Of a stretch of DNA of 10,845 nucleotides, positions 1 to 6,547 are shown one piece after another (position 1 is the stretch's first letter; each line of letters starts with the position of its first letter). The notes beneath the pieces are model-generated. The model did no database searches, had not been told where the DNA came from, and saw only the letters and a program-made list of their open reading frames with translations. The DNA lies in the NCBI GenBank assembly GCA_903827085.1, contig CAIKHC010000294.1:1-10845 (forward strand). Direction: 5' to 3'. Source of the DNA: an uncultured Candidatus Nemicrothrix sp. GTDB lineage: Bacteria; Actinomycetota; Acidimicrobiia; Acidimicrobiales; Acidimicrobilacustridaceae. A program made the translations under genes and the position numbers.

Positions 1-1157
1 TCGTGGAAGCACACGCGCTTACAGTTCTTGCCGTAGTACGCCTTGAGCTTGGCGGCGGTTTCAGGATCTTCAACAATGGTGTCGACGCGACGACGAAGCT
101 TTTCCATCGTCTTGAAATCGCTTAGTTCCATCTCGGCGAGATGTTCTGGTGACTCCACCGTGGCCTGCGTGTTGCGCCACATGACGTCGGTCCAGCCGTC
201 GTTCACGAGGTCCTTCTCGGGCATCTCGCCCGTGACTGCTTTCGTGAAGTTGACGATGCGTTCCTGCTGCCAACCTGGCTGCAAGCTTTTGAACCATGCT
301 TCATCGGTCTTGCCGTTGTTGCGAACGCCAACAGCACTCGGTGTGCGCTGGAACACGAACAACTCTCCGGCTGCTTCAGCCAACTTCGGAACGGCCTGAA
401 TTGCGGTTGCGCCTGTACCGATAATGCCAACGCGCTTGTCGCCAAGCTTGTCCATGAATTCGCGCGGGCCACCGCCGGTGTAGTCGTAATCCCACCGGCT
501 GGTGTGGAACATGCGTCCCTTGAAGTTCTCAATGCCAGGGATGCCAGGAACCTTTGGCTTATGCAGAATGCCGCCAGCGATGACGATGTACTTGGATGAG
601 ATCTTGTCGCCGCGCGATGTTGTGATGTTCCAGCGATTCGCGCTGTCATCCCACACTGCTCCGTTGATGATCGTTTGAAAGAGCGCGTGGTCGTAGAGGT
701 TGAACGTGCGACCAAGAAGTTGGCAGTATTCGAAAATTTCCGGCGCACTCGCGTAACGCTCGGTGGGCATGTAGCCGGTCTCTTCAAGAAGGGGAAGGTA
801 GGTGTAGGACTCAACATCGCACATGCAACCGGGGTAGCGGTTCCAGTACCAGGTGCCGCCGAAGTCGCCGCCCTTTTCCACGATGCGGAAATTGGTGATT
901 CCTTGGTTCTGCAAGTCGACGCCCGTGAGCATGCCGGCAAACCCGCCACCAACAATGACAACTTCGGTTTCTTCAACGATCGCATCACGGGTGAAGTTGG
1001 GATCGGCGTAGGGATCTTGGTCGAGTTCTTCGAACTGTTCCTTCAGGCCGGAAAACTGCTTCAGACCATCGGTGCGCAGACGCTTGAGCTGTTCTTGCGC
1101 GTACTTGGCGCGAAGTTCCTCTACAGAAACCTCGATGCCTTCGTTCTGCTCTGCCAT
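1..1157 (-). CDS. Flavin-dependent Baeyer-Villiger-type monooxygenase (partial, C-terminus beyond left edge)
   Basis: The frame is open from an ATG at 1157 to the left edge, giving 385 codons of a protein that in this family usually runs to about 600 residues. Visible: an N-terminal extension of about 60 residues; a first dinucleotide-binding glycine motif GGGFAG (about 70-75) for FAD; GGTWYWNRYPG (about 100-110); the Baeyer-Villiger fingerprint FxGxxxHxxxW as FKGRMFHTSRW (about 212-222); and a second Rossmann motif GIIGTGATA (about 244-252) for NADPH. The last visible residues, CKRVCFHD, match the conserved segment before the C-terminal FAD-binding part. Such enzymes insert one oxygen atom into ketones to give esters or lactones, or oxidise heteroatoms, using NADPH and O2 in the cytoplasm. 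The start is supported by AGGGGG at 1166-1171, eight bases upstream. Family membership is firm; the substrate cannot be told. The 100 bases between this gene and the AlkB gene upstream leave room for its own promoter, though none is clear. Confidence 0.93.
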   Translation of the reverse strand, partial: MAEQNEGIEVSVEELRAKYAQEQLKRLRTDGLKQFSGLKEQFEELDQDPYADPNFTRDAIVEETEVVIVGGGFAGMLTGVDLQNQGITNFRIVEKGGDFGGTWYWNRYPGCMCDVESYTYLPLLEETGYMPTERYASAPEIFEYCQLLGRTFNLYDHALFQTIINGAVWDDSANRWNITTSRGDKISSKYIVIAGGILHKPKVPGIPGIENFKGRMFHTSRWDYDYTGGGPREFMDKLGDKRVGIIGTGATAIQAVPKLAEAAGELFVFQRTPSAVGVRNNGKTDEAWFKSLQPGWQQERIVNFTKAVTGEMPEKDLVNDGWTDVMWRNTQATVESPEHLAEMELSDFKTMEKLRRRVDTIVEDPETAAKLKAYYGKNCKRVCFH

Positions 1158-1165
1158 TACCTATT

Positions 1166-1171
1166 CCCCCT
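1166..1171 (-). promoter_or_regulatory. Ribosome binding site of the monooxygenase gene
   Basis: On the minus strand AGGGGG lies eight bases before the ATG at 1157. It is purine-rich and well placed, and it fixes the start of a gene whose other end is outside the window. Confidence 0.6.
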
Positions 1172-1215
1172 AGAGAACTGATTTACAACGCCTACGACGT
1201 GAGCCGCCATTGTGT

Positions 1216-1232
1216 CAGATCTTCAGGATCTG
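1216..1232. other. Short perfect hairpin downstream of the alkB-like gene
   Basis: CAGATC (1216-1221) and GATCTG (1227-1232) are perfect reverse complements around a 5-base loop. The element starts 25 bases past the AlkB stop codon, in the 100-base spacer before the monooxygenase. It has no T-run on either strand, so a classical intrinsic terminator is not supported. It could be a weak terminator, an mRNA-stabilising hairpin or chance. Confidence 0.25.
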
Positions 1233-1257
1233 TTCCTGTTTGGATGAGTGGGCGGAT

Positions 1258-1866
1258 TTACGGCTTCATCACCAGCCGGAAAGTCAGATTGATTCGCTCT
1301 CCCACCGGTTTCTTCGTCTTCGGAACTCGATGGCGCCAAAGCTCTTGCGTTGTTCCATTCATGATGACGAGATCGCCGTGATGAAGCTCAAGTTCCACCT
1401 TGATCGAATGATCGTCGACCCGCCGTAGATCGAAACGGCGAGTGGCGCCGAGGCTCCAGGAAGCAATTACCGGCATCGGCCCGAACTCTGGCTCATCGTC
1501 GGCATGCCAGTCCACGCCATCACTTCCATCTCGATACAGGTTGCACAACACCGAATTAAAGCTCGTCCCGGTATGGCGACTTGAGAGGTCACGCAATTCG
1601 ACGAGTTCATCAATCCACGGATCGGGTTCGTGGTGAATCCCCGAATAGGTGTAGTCGAGACCCTCGTCGGCAACCCATGATTCAAGGCGAGGAACAGGAA
1701 TGAGATTGCCGAACATTTTGAGGTGATCTTGACGCCACGCAACTTTGGTTCGTAACGCGGCAAAGACTGCATCAGCAGCAGCGACATCCACCGCACTGCG
1801 AATGATGGTCAACCCAAGGCCAGGACCAGTCGGCTGCTCTTCAAACAACGCATGCTGCCCGGACAT
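1258..1866 (-). CDS. AlkB-family Fe(II)/2-oxoglutarate dioxygenase (ALKBH2/3-like), DNA/RNA dealkylation
   Basis: This 202-residue protein is an oxidative demethylase. Family members remove N-alkyl lesions such as 1-methyladenine and 3-methylcytosine from nucleic acids, consuming O2 and 2-oxoglutarate and releasing formaldehyde. Visible: PRLESW (about 59-64) and YTYSG (72-76), typical of the nucleotide-recognition lid; CNLYRDGSDGVDWHADDE (108-125) with iron ligands H121 and D123; the distal iron ligand H179 in WRHRVPK; and the 2-oxoglutarate signature RxNxTxR as RINLTFR (191-197). The stretch around the HxD motif and IASWSLGATRRF closely follows vertebrate ALKBH3 and its bacterial relatives rather than E. 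coli AlkB. The length is that of a bare catalytic domain. The ATG at 1866 lies 6 bases after the ligase stop codon, and its Shine-Dalgarno overlaps that stop, so the two are almost certainly co-transcribed. I cannot tell whether DNA or RNA is the main substrate. Confidence 0.93.
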   Translation of the reverse strand: MSGQHALFEEQPTGPGLGLTIIRSAVDVAAADAVFAALRTKVAWRQDHLKMFGNLIPVPRLESWVADEGLDYTYSGIHHEPDPWIDELVELRDLSSRHTGTSFNSVLCNLYRDGSDGVDWHADDEPEFGPMPVIASWSLGATRRFDLRRVDDHSIKVELELHHGDLVIMNGTTQELWRHRVPKTKKPVGERINLTFRLVMKP

Positions 1867-1868
1867 CT

Positions 1869-1874
1869 CTCCTC
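1869..1874 (-). promoter_or_regulatory. Ribosome binding site of the alkB-like gene, overlapping the ligase stop codon
   Basis: The minus strand reads TGAGGAGAGATG: the ligase's TGA stop is embedded in the GAGGAG that serves the AlkB ATG. This arrangement suggests translational coupling and supports the ATG at 1866 as the start. Confidence 0.6.
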
Positions 1875-3384
1875 AACCCTCTTGCGTTTGGGTTGCGCGC
1901 AGAACGGCCTCGCGAACTTTGTCTTTTTGAATCTTCCCCATTGGGTTTCGCTCAATCGCCTCGATGACCACGACTTGTTCCGGGCATTTGTACTTCGCCA
2001 ATCCCAATTCAATGCAGTGAGCCGCCAACGTTGGAACATCAATTGTTGATCCTGGAGTCAACACGATTGCGGCACACACTCGCTCGCCGGTACGCGAATC
2101 CGGAAGGCCAATGACGGCAACATCAGCCACCGAACCGTGGAACAGCACTGCTTCTTCAACCTCGGTTGCAGAAATGTTTTCTGCATTTCGGATTACGACG
2201 TCCTTGAGTCGGCCAACGATTCGAATTCGATCGTCAGGACCAATTTCAGCGAGATCACCAGTTCGGAACCATCCATCGTCGGTAAACGCTGCAGCATTCA
2301 GAGATTCATCGACATAACCGAGAAAGCATTGGGTGCCCCTCAACTGAAGCTCACCGTCAATGACTCGGGCTTCGACACCGGGACCAGCGGGACCAACGTC
2401 GCGACCTACGTCAGGGCCGTCGAACCATTCACAGGTGCAATTTGGGAACTCGGTCAGCCCATAAGCGCCGACAACGCCCGCAACTCCAAACGTGTCAATG
2501 AGTTCTTGGTTCACTTCGCCCGGAATGGGTGCACCGCCGCCAACACAACCGCGTACATTCGAAAGCAACAGACCATCAGTTCGGTGTTCCGCATCGAGGA
2601 ACGCTCGAAAGAACGGAACAGCAGAGCCCAACATTGTTGGCCCATGCGTCGCCATGCGGTCGGCCGTCGTAGCGGGATCAAACACATCGAACAACACGAG
2701 ACGAACACCGGTGTTCAGCGAGGTCACCAACATCGCGATTCCGCCGATATGGGTAAACGGCCATGCGATCGGGTACACGTCTTCGGGACCAAACCCGAGA
2801 CGTTCGGAAAGCGATGCCCCCGAAGCGATCGCCCCAATGTCGTTATGGCGAACTCCCTTGGGCGCAGCCGTCGTTCCGGAAGAGAAATAGATCCAGCGAC
2901 AGTCGTCATTCGTTACTGGCGGCGCCGGAAGCTGTGAAACATCACCCGAAGGCAACCGCAATGCAGTTGAAGCAGTAACCGGCGCTTCGTACTCCGCCGA
3001 CCACGACCGGATTCCGAGGTCTTTGGCCATTACCGCATGGTCGAATCCACGCCAGTGCTTCGGAATGATGAGCAGGTTGGTTCGAATCTGTCCTGCAATA
3101 TGACCAACTTCAGCGTGGCGAAGCATCGGGATGATCGGATTCTGAATAGCGCCAAGTCGAGCGCAAGCCGCCAGCATCACGATCGATTCCAGCGTGGTGG
3201 GCAGTTGCCACGACACGATCGAACCTGGCCCGATGCCGAGTTCAAACAAACCGGCTGCCACTGACTCGGCCTCAACTCGCAGCTGCAATGAGGTCAGGGA
3301 ACGCCCGTAATCGTCAACAGCGACAACACGGTTCGGATGCTCATCCGCTACCGATGTCACTAGGCCCCAAAATGTCTCTTGCAT
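1873..3384 (-). CDS. AMP-forming acyl-CoA ligase (ANL superfamily, cyclohexanecarboxylate-CoA ligase-like)
   Basis: A 503-residue adenylating enzyme that activates a carboxylic acid as acyl-AMP and transfers it to CoA. Counting from the ATG at 3384: the P-loop-like A3 motif FSSGTTAAPKG (167-177), where the usual second glycine is alanine; A5 GAYGLTE (306-312); A7 TGDL (375-378); the hinge and A8 region GRLKDVVIRNAENIS (391-405); and A10 NPMGKIQK with catalytic lysine K484. The N-terminal half (VSWQLPTTLES, LGAIQNPIIPMLR) resembles ligases annotated for cyclohexanecarboxylate or related cyclic and medium-chain acids; the true acid is unknown. No convincing Shine-Dalgarno precedes any start. 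A TTG at 3414 would add ten residues with family-like sequence and is a real alternative. The open frame extends to an ATG at 3615, but that would overlap the divergent gene and looks unlike the family. It is co-transcribed with the downstream alkB-like gene. Confidence 0.92.
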   Translation of the reverse strand: MQETFWGLVTSVADEHPNRVVAVDDYGRSLTSLQLRVEAESVAAGLFELGIGPGSIVSWQLPTTLESIVMLAACARLGAIQNPIIPMLRHAEVGHIAGQIRTNLLIIPKHWRGFDHAVMAKDLGIRSWSAEYEAPVTASTALRLPSGDVSQLPAPPVTNDDCRWIYFSSGTTAAPKGVRHNDIGAIASGASLSERLGFGPEDVYPIAWPFTHIGGIAMLVTSLNTGVRLVLFDVFDPATTADRMATHGPTMLGSAVPFFRAFLDAEHRTDGLLLSNVRGCVGGGAPIPGEVNQELIDTFGVAGVVGAYGLTEFPNCTCEWFDGPDVGRDVGPAGPGVEARVIDGELQLRGTQCFLGYVDESLNAAAFTDDGWFRTGDLAEIGPDDRIRIVGRLKDVVIRNAENISATEVEEAVLFHGSVADVAVIGLPDSRTGERVCAAIVLTPGSTIDVPTLAAHCIELGLAKYKCPEQVVVIEAIERNPMGKIQKDKVREAVLRATQTQEG

Positions 3385-3425
3385 TCGTTCAGATTGCCAT
3401 GCCCAGTCGCTCAACTCACAAGAAT

Positions 3426-3479
3426 CCGGCAGATGGCACGTTGAAGAAACTTTCACCTTTAGTACCAAGCCTCTGCCGG
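3426..3479. promoter_or_regulatory. Inverted repeat in the divergent promoter region
   Basis: CCGGCAGA (3426-3433) and TCTGCCGG (3472-3479) are exact 8-bp reverse complements separated by 38 bases. They sit inside the 129-base spacer between the divergently transcribed ligase and tri-domain genes. Such spaced half-sites can bind a regulator or flank divergent promoters. I could not identify convincing -35/-10 pairs, and an 8-bp match in a spacer this size is not very improbable, so the regulatory role is inference. Confidence 0.3.
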
Positions 3480-3503
3480 GATAAGTTCCCCGCACCCCTT
3501 TCC

Positions 3504-3507
3504 GGAG
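3504..3507 (+). promoter_or_regulatory. Ribosome binding site of the tri-domain gene
   Basis: GGAG six bases before the ATG at 3514. Spacing is ideal, and it settles the start at the first ATG of the hydroxylase domain. Confidence 0.65.
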
Positions 3508-3513
3508 AATCAC

Positions 3514-6500
3514 ATGCGCCTTGACCACCCGATCGTCCGATTGCCCATAAGCACAGACATCAACGCCCTCATCGCCGAGGTCAGCGCAATTGCCGAAGAT
3601 GTTTGGCGCCCGCATCCAGAAGGTATGCCCGGAAACAGCGCTCTTCCATTGGTGTCAGTTATGGGCGATCCCAACAATGATTCCGTTGTGGGACCGATGC
3701 GACCCACGCCTCACCTCGAGGCATTGCCATCGATCGTGAACGTCATGGCAGGACTTACCGGACTTGGTTGCCCGATCGGTCGCGCCCGTTTGATGCGTAT
3801 CGACATCGAGTCCGAAGTGAAGTCGCATGTGGACACCAACCGATATTGGTGGGACCACCTCCGCGTTCACGTTCCGATCATCACCAACCCTGCAGTGCTC
3901 TTTCATGTCGACGACGAATCCATTCATATGGAACCAGGCTCGTGCTGGGTGTTTGATACATGGGAACCACACCGAGTCGAAAACCCCGTCAACGCGCCGC
4001 GCATTCATCTCGTCATCGACACCGTTGGCGGTGCAGGGTTCTGGTCACTCATCGACCGCCAAACGGGTGCGGCTGACGCCAACACACCGCTGCCCCAGGT
4101 GCAGCAAGTCACATCTATCGCGTTCGAAACGATGAACCAACCGACCGTCATGCCTTCGGCCGAAATCGACCAAACGCTGGCAAATATCCTTCATCAGTTC
4201 GCAGAGGTCGATCTTGATCGCGCTGTTGAACTCGACCGTGCGCTCATTGCATTCCGACGCTCGTGGAAAGCGTGCTGGGCCCACTTTGGCGACAACCCTC
4301 AGGGATTCGACTCCTACGCAAAACTTCGCGATGAAGCCGATGCCATCGTTGATCCCTATCCCGAAGCACTTCCCAACACCGTTCAGGTCAACGAAGCAAT
4401 CCGCCAACTTGTGCTGCGCCCTTCAATCGCACAACCCGGTGCCGTTGCTGCACCGAGCGGTATGGGTACTGCCCCTGCCGCCGCACCCGGGGGTGCACCC
4501 GCGCCCGCTGCTGCACCGGCTCCCCCAGCTCCTGCAATGCCAGCGCCGAAACAAATCGGCGAACCGATCACCCTCGATCGCCCTGTATTCATCATTTCGT
4601 CCCCGCGGTCGGGCAGCACGATGTTGTTCGAAGCGATGATGCGCGCCAAAGAGTCCTACACAATCGGCGGCGAAAGCCATCAACTCATCGAGGCATTCCC
4701 CGCGCTCGCACCCGCGTCTCATGGTTGGGACTCAAACCGTCTCACCGAAGAAGACATCACTCCTGAGGTAGTTGAAAAGCTCAGCGGCTCATTTGTTCGA
4801 CGACTGAAGAATCGCGACGGCGAACCGGTGCAGCCGGGATCAGTCGTACGCATGATCGAAAAGACGCCGAAGAACTCTCTGCGGATTCCTTTTCTTGCGG
4901 CCGCATACCCCGATGCAAAGTTCATCTACTTGTGGCGTGATCCTCGCGAAACGATTAGCAGCATGCTCGACGCATGGCGATCGGGTCGTTTCGTGACCTA
5001 CCCAGAACTTCCTGAGTGGACTGGCGATCGCTGGTCGCTGCTCCTTACTCCAGGTTGGCGTGACCTCATTGGCAAGTCGTTACCCGAAGTTGTTGCGAAC
5101 CAGTGGGTGACCGCTACGACAACGTTGCTTGACGATCTTGAAGCGCTAGAACCCGATCGTTGGTGTGTCACGAGTTACTCCGCGCTGCTGGCTGATCCCG
5201 ATGCAGAACTCGCACGTCTCTGCGCCAATCTTGATCTCACATGGGACACCGAGACTGGTGGCGAACTTCCACTCTCGGCAACAACACTCGAAGCTCCGCA
5301 GGCCTCAAAGTGGGAACGCAACGCTGAAGAGATGAAGAAGGTCTGGGACATCGTCGATCCCGTTGCGGTTCGTGCTCACGATGTTTTCGCCGACCCGCCC
5401 CCCATCCAGCCTTCAAAAACCCGTTCGGCCGAAGCCGTCAAGGTTGGGCTCACTGAAGAACCCGATGGCGCCATCCCCACCGATTTCTCGAGTGTGTTCA
5501 CTGGTTCATTCGCCAGCATTCTCGAAGCCGCGAATTGTTCTCTCGCAGTTACCACCTACCAGAGCGGCCGTCTTGTTCTCGTTCGGCGCGACGGCGACAA
5601 GGTCAACACGCACCTTCGCTACTTCCCAAGCCCGATGGGTGTTGCCGTGCAAGGAGCGAAGTTGGCGCTGGGCACCAAGACAACCGTGTGGGAATTCTGG
5701 AATCAACAAGCTGCCGCTTCCACGATTGACCCCGAAGGCCGCATCGACGCTTGCTACATGCCTCGCCGCGGTCACACCACCGGCGACATTCGTATCCACG
5801 ATCTTGGCTACGACGCCGACGGAGAACTTTGGGCCGTCGCCACACGCTTTTCTTGCTTGGTGAAGTTCGATCGCGAAAACTCGTTCGCTCCGCAGTGGCG
5901 CCCGCAATTCATTTCCGGCCTCTCTGCCGACGATCGCTGCCACCTCAATGGCTTGGCAATGGTCGAAGGACGCCCGAAGTACGTCACCGTTCTCGGCATG
6001 ACCGACACGCCCAACGGTTGGCGCGAGGACAAGGCCGCAGGTGGCGCAATTCTCGACATCGAAGGTGGCGCTCCAATCACCGTCGGTCTTTCAATGCCTC
6101 ACTCGCCCCGCTGGCATAACAACAAGTTGTGGGTCCTTGAGTCGGGTCGTGGTGCGTTGTGCACTGTCGACATCGAAACCGGTGAACGCGAAACCATTGC
6201 CATTCTCCCCGGCTTCACCCGCGGCCTTTCGTTCGTCGGAAACATCGCGTTCATCGGTCTCTCGAAAGTTCGCGAGACGGTGTTCGACGGGCTCCCGATC
6301 ACTCAGGCAGACACACCACGCGAGTGCGGCGTCTGGGCCGTCGACATCAACACCGGCGAGGTCGTCGGTTTCATGCGCTTCGAAGGATCAGTTACCGAAC
6401 TCTTCGAAGTTGCAGTCCTACCCGGCACGCAATGGCCGGAACTTGTGGAGCCAGGCGCGGAAGCCACGAACGACGCGTTCGTTCTTTCCGATGAAGCACT

Positions 6501-6537
6501 GAAAGATGTCATTCATCCCGCCAAGAAAGCGGACTAG
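3514..6537 (+). CDS. Tri-domain fusion: Fe/2OG hydroxylase (Asp/Asn or cis-Pro hydroxylase type) + PAPS sulfotransferase + TIGR03032/DUF4915 domain
   Basis: One uninterrupted 1007-residue frame holds three recognisable parts. Residues 1-300: a double-stranded beta-helix hydroxylase with HVD (H105, D107), distal H153 and R163 ten residues later, then RIHLVID, followed by a helical tail (about 215-300) as in bacterial cis-proline hydroxylases. Residues 306-346: an Ala/Pro-rich linker. Residues 356-630: a Sulfotransfer_3-type domain with the phosphosulfate loop SSPRSGST (362-369), EKTPKNS (449-455) and the 3'-phosphate segment LWRDPRETISS (473-483). Residues 657-998: the uncharacterised TIGR03032 (DUF4915) family, with TTYQSGRLVLV, PMGVA, DDRCHLNGLAM, MPHSPRWH and PGFTRGLSF. 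There is no signal peptide or membrane segment, so it should act in the cytoplasm, where 2-oxoglutarate and PAPS are found. Hydroxylation followed by O-sulfonation of the same substrate is a reasonable inference, not shown. No precursor peptide or biosynthetic partner is visible nearby. Transcribed alone, divergent from the ligase. Confidence 0.9.
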   Translation: MRLDHPIVRLPISTDINALIAEVSAIAEDVWRPHPEGMPGNSALPLVSVMGDPNNDSVVGPMRPTPHLEALPSIVNVMAGLTGLGCPIGRARLMRIDIESEVKSHVDTNRYWWDHLRVHVPIITNPAVLFHVDDESIHMEPGSCWVFDTWEPHRVENPVNAPRIHLVIDTVGGAGFWSLIDRQTGAADANTPLPQVQQVTSIAFETMNQPTVMPSAEIDQTLANILHQFAEVDLDRAVELDRALIAFRRSWKACWAHFGDNPQGFDSYAKLRDEADAIVDPYPEALPNTVQVNEAIRQLVLRPSIAQPGAVAAPSGMGTAPAAAPGGAPAPAAAPAPPAPAMPAPKQIGEPITLDRPVFIISSPRSGSTMLFEAMMRAKESYTIGGESHQLIEAFPALAPASHGWDSNRLTEEDITPEVVEKLSGSFVRRLKNRDGEPVQPGSVVRMIEKTPKNSLRIPFLAAAYPDAKFIYLWRDPRETISSMLDAWRSGRFVTYPELPEWTGDRWSLLLTPGWRDLIGKSLPEVVANQWVTATTTLLDDLEALEPDRWCVTSYSALLADPDAELARLCANLDLTWDTETGGELPLSATTLEAPQASKWERNAEEMKKVWDIVDPVAVRAHDVFADPPPIQPSKTRSAEAVKVGLTEEPDGAIPTDFSSVFTGSFASILEAANCSLAVTTYQSGRLVLVRRDGDKVNTHLRYFPSPMGVAVQGAKLALGTKTTVWEFWNQQAAASTIDPEGRIDACYMPRRGHTTGDIRIHDLGYDADGELWAVATRFSCLVKFDRENSFAPQWRPQFISGLSADDRCHLNGLAMVEGRPKYVTVLGMTDTPNGWREDKAAGGAILDIEGGAPITVGLSMPHSPRWHNNKLWVLESGRGALCTVDIETGERETIAILPGFTRGLSFVGNIAFIGLSKVRETVFDGLPITQADTPRECGVWAVDINTGEVVGFMRFEGSVTELFEVAVLPGTQWPELVEPGAEATNDAFVLSDEALKDVIHPAKKAD

Positions 6538-6547
6538 GGCTTAGTCC
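6531..6547. terminator. Palindrome spanning both stop codons of convergent genes (possible bidirectional terminator)
   Basis: GGACTA (6531-6536) and TAGTCC (6542-6547) are perfect inverted repeats with a 5-base loop. The TAG of the tri-domain gene (6535-6537) and the TAA of carD (6541-6543, minus) both lie within it. A shared hairpin at a convergent junction could stop transcription from both sides, but the stem is only 6 bp and no T-run follows on either strand, so this is weak. Confidence 0.3.

Noticed and set aside
203..1181. Long open frames overlapping the monooxygenase (203-988 minus, 675-1181 plus)
   Set aside because: Their translations are low-complexity and match no family, while the overlapping minus frame 1157-1 shows FAD, NADPH and BVMO motifs throughout.
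2137..2937. 266-codon plus-strand open frame inside the ligase gene
   Set aside because: It is antisense to a protein with all ANL core motifs and has no recognisable motifs or ribosome binding site of its own.
3385..3513. Small precursor peptide gene near the tri-domain enzyme
   Set aside because: The divergent spacer holds no convincing short open frame with a ribosome binding site, and the downstream side has only a 3-base gap to carD.
3385..3615. N-terminal extension of the ligase to an ATG at 3615
   Set aside because: It would overlap the start of the divergent tri-domain gene by about 100 bases, and the extra 77 residues do not resemble ANL enzymes.
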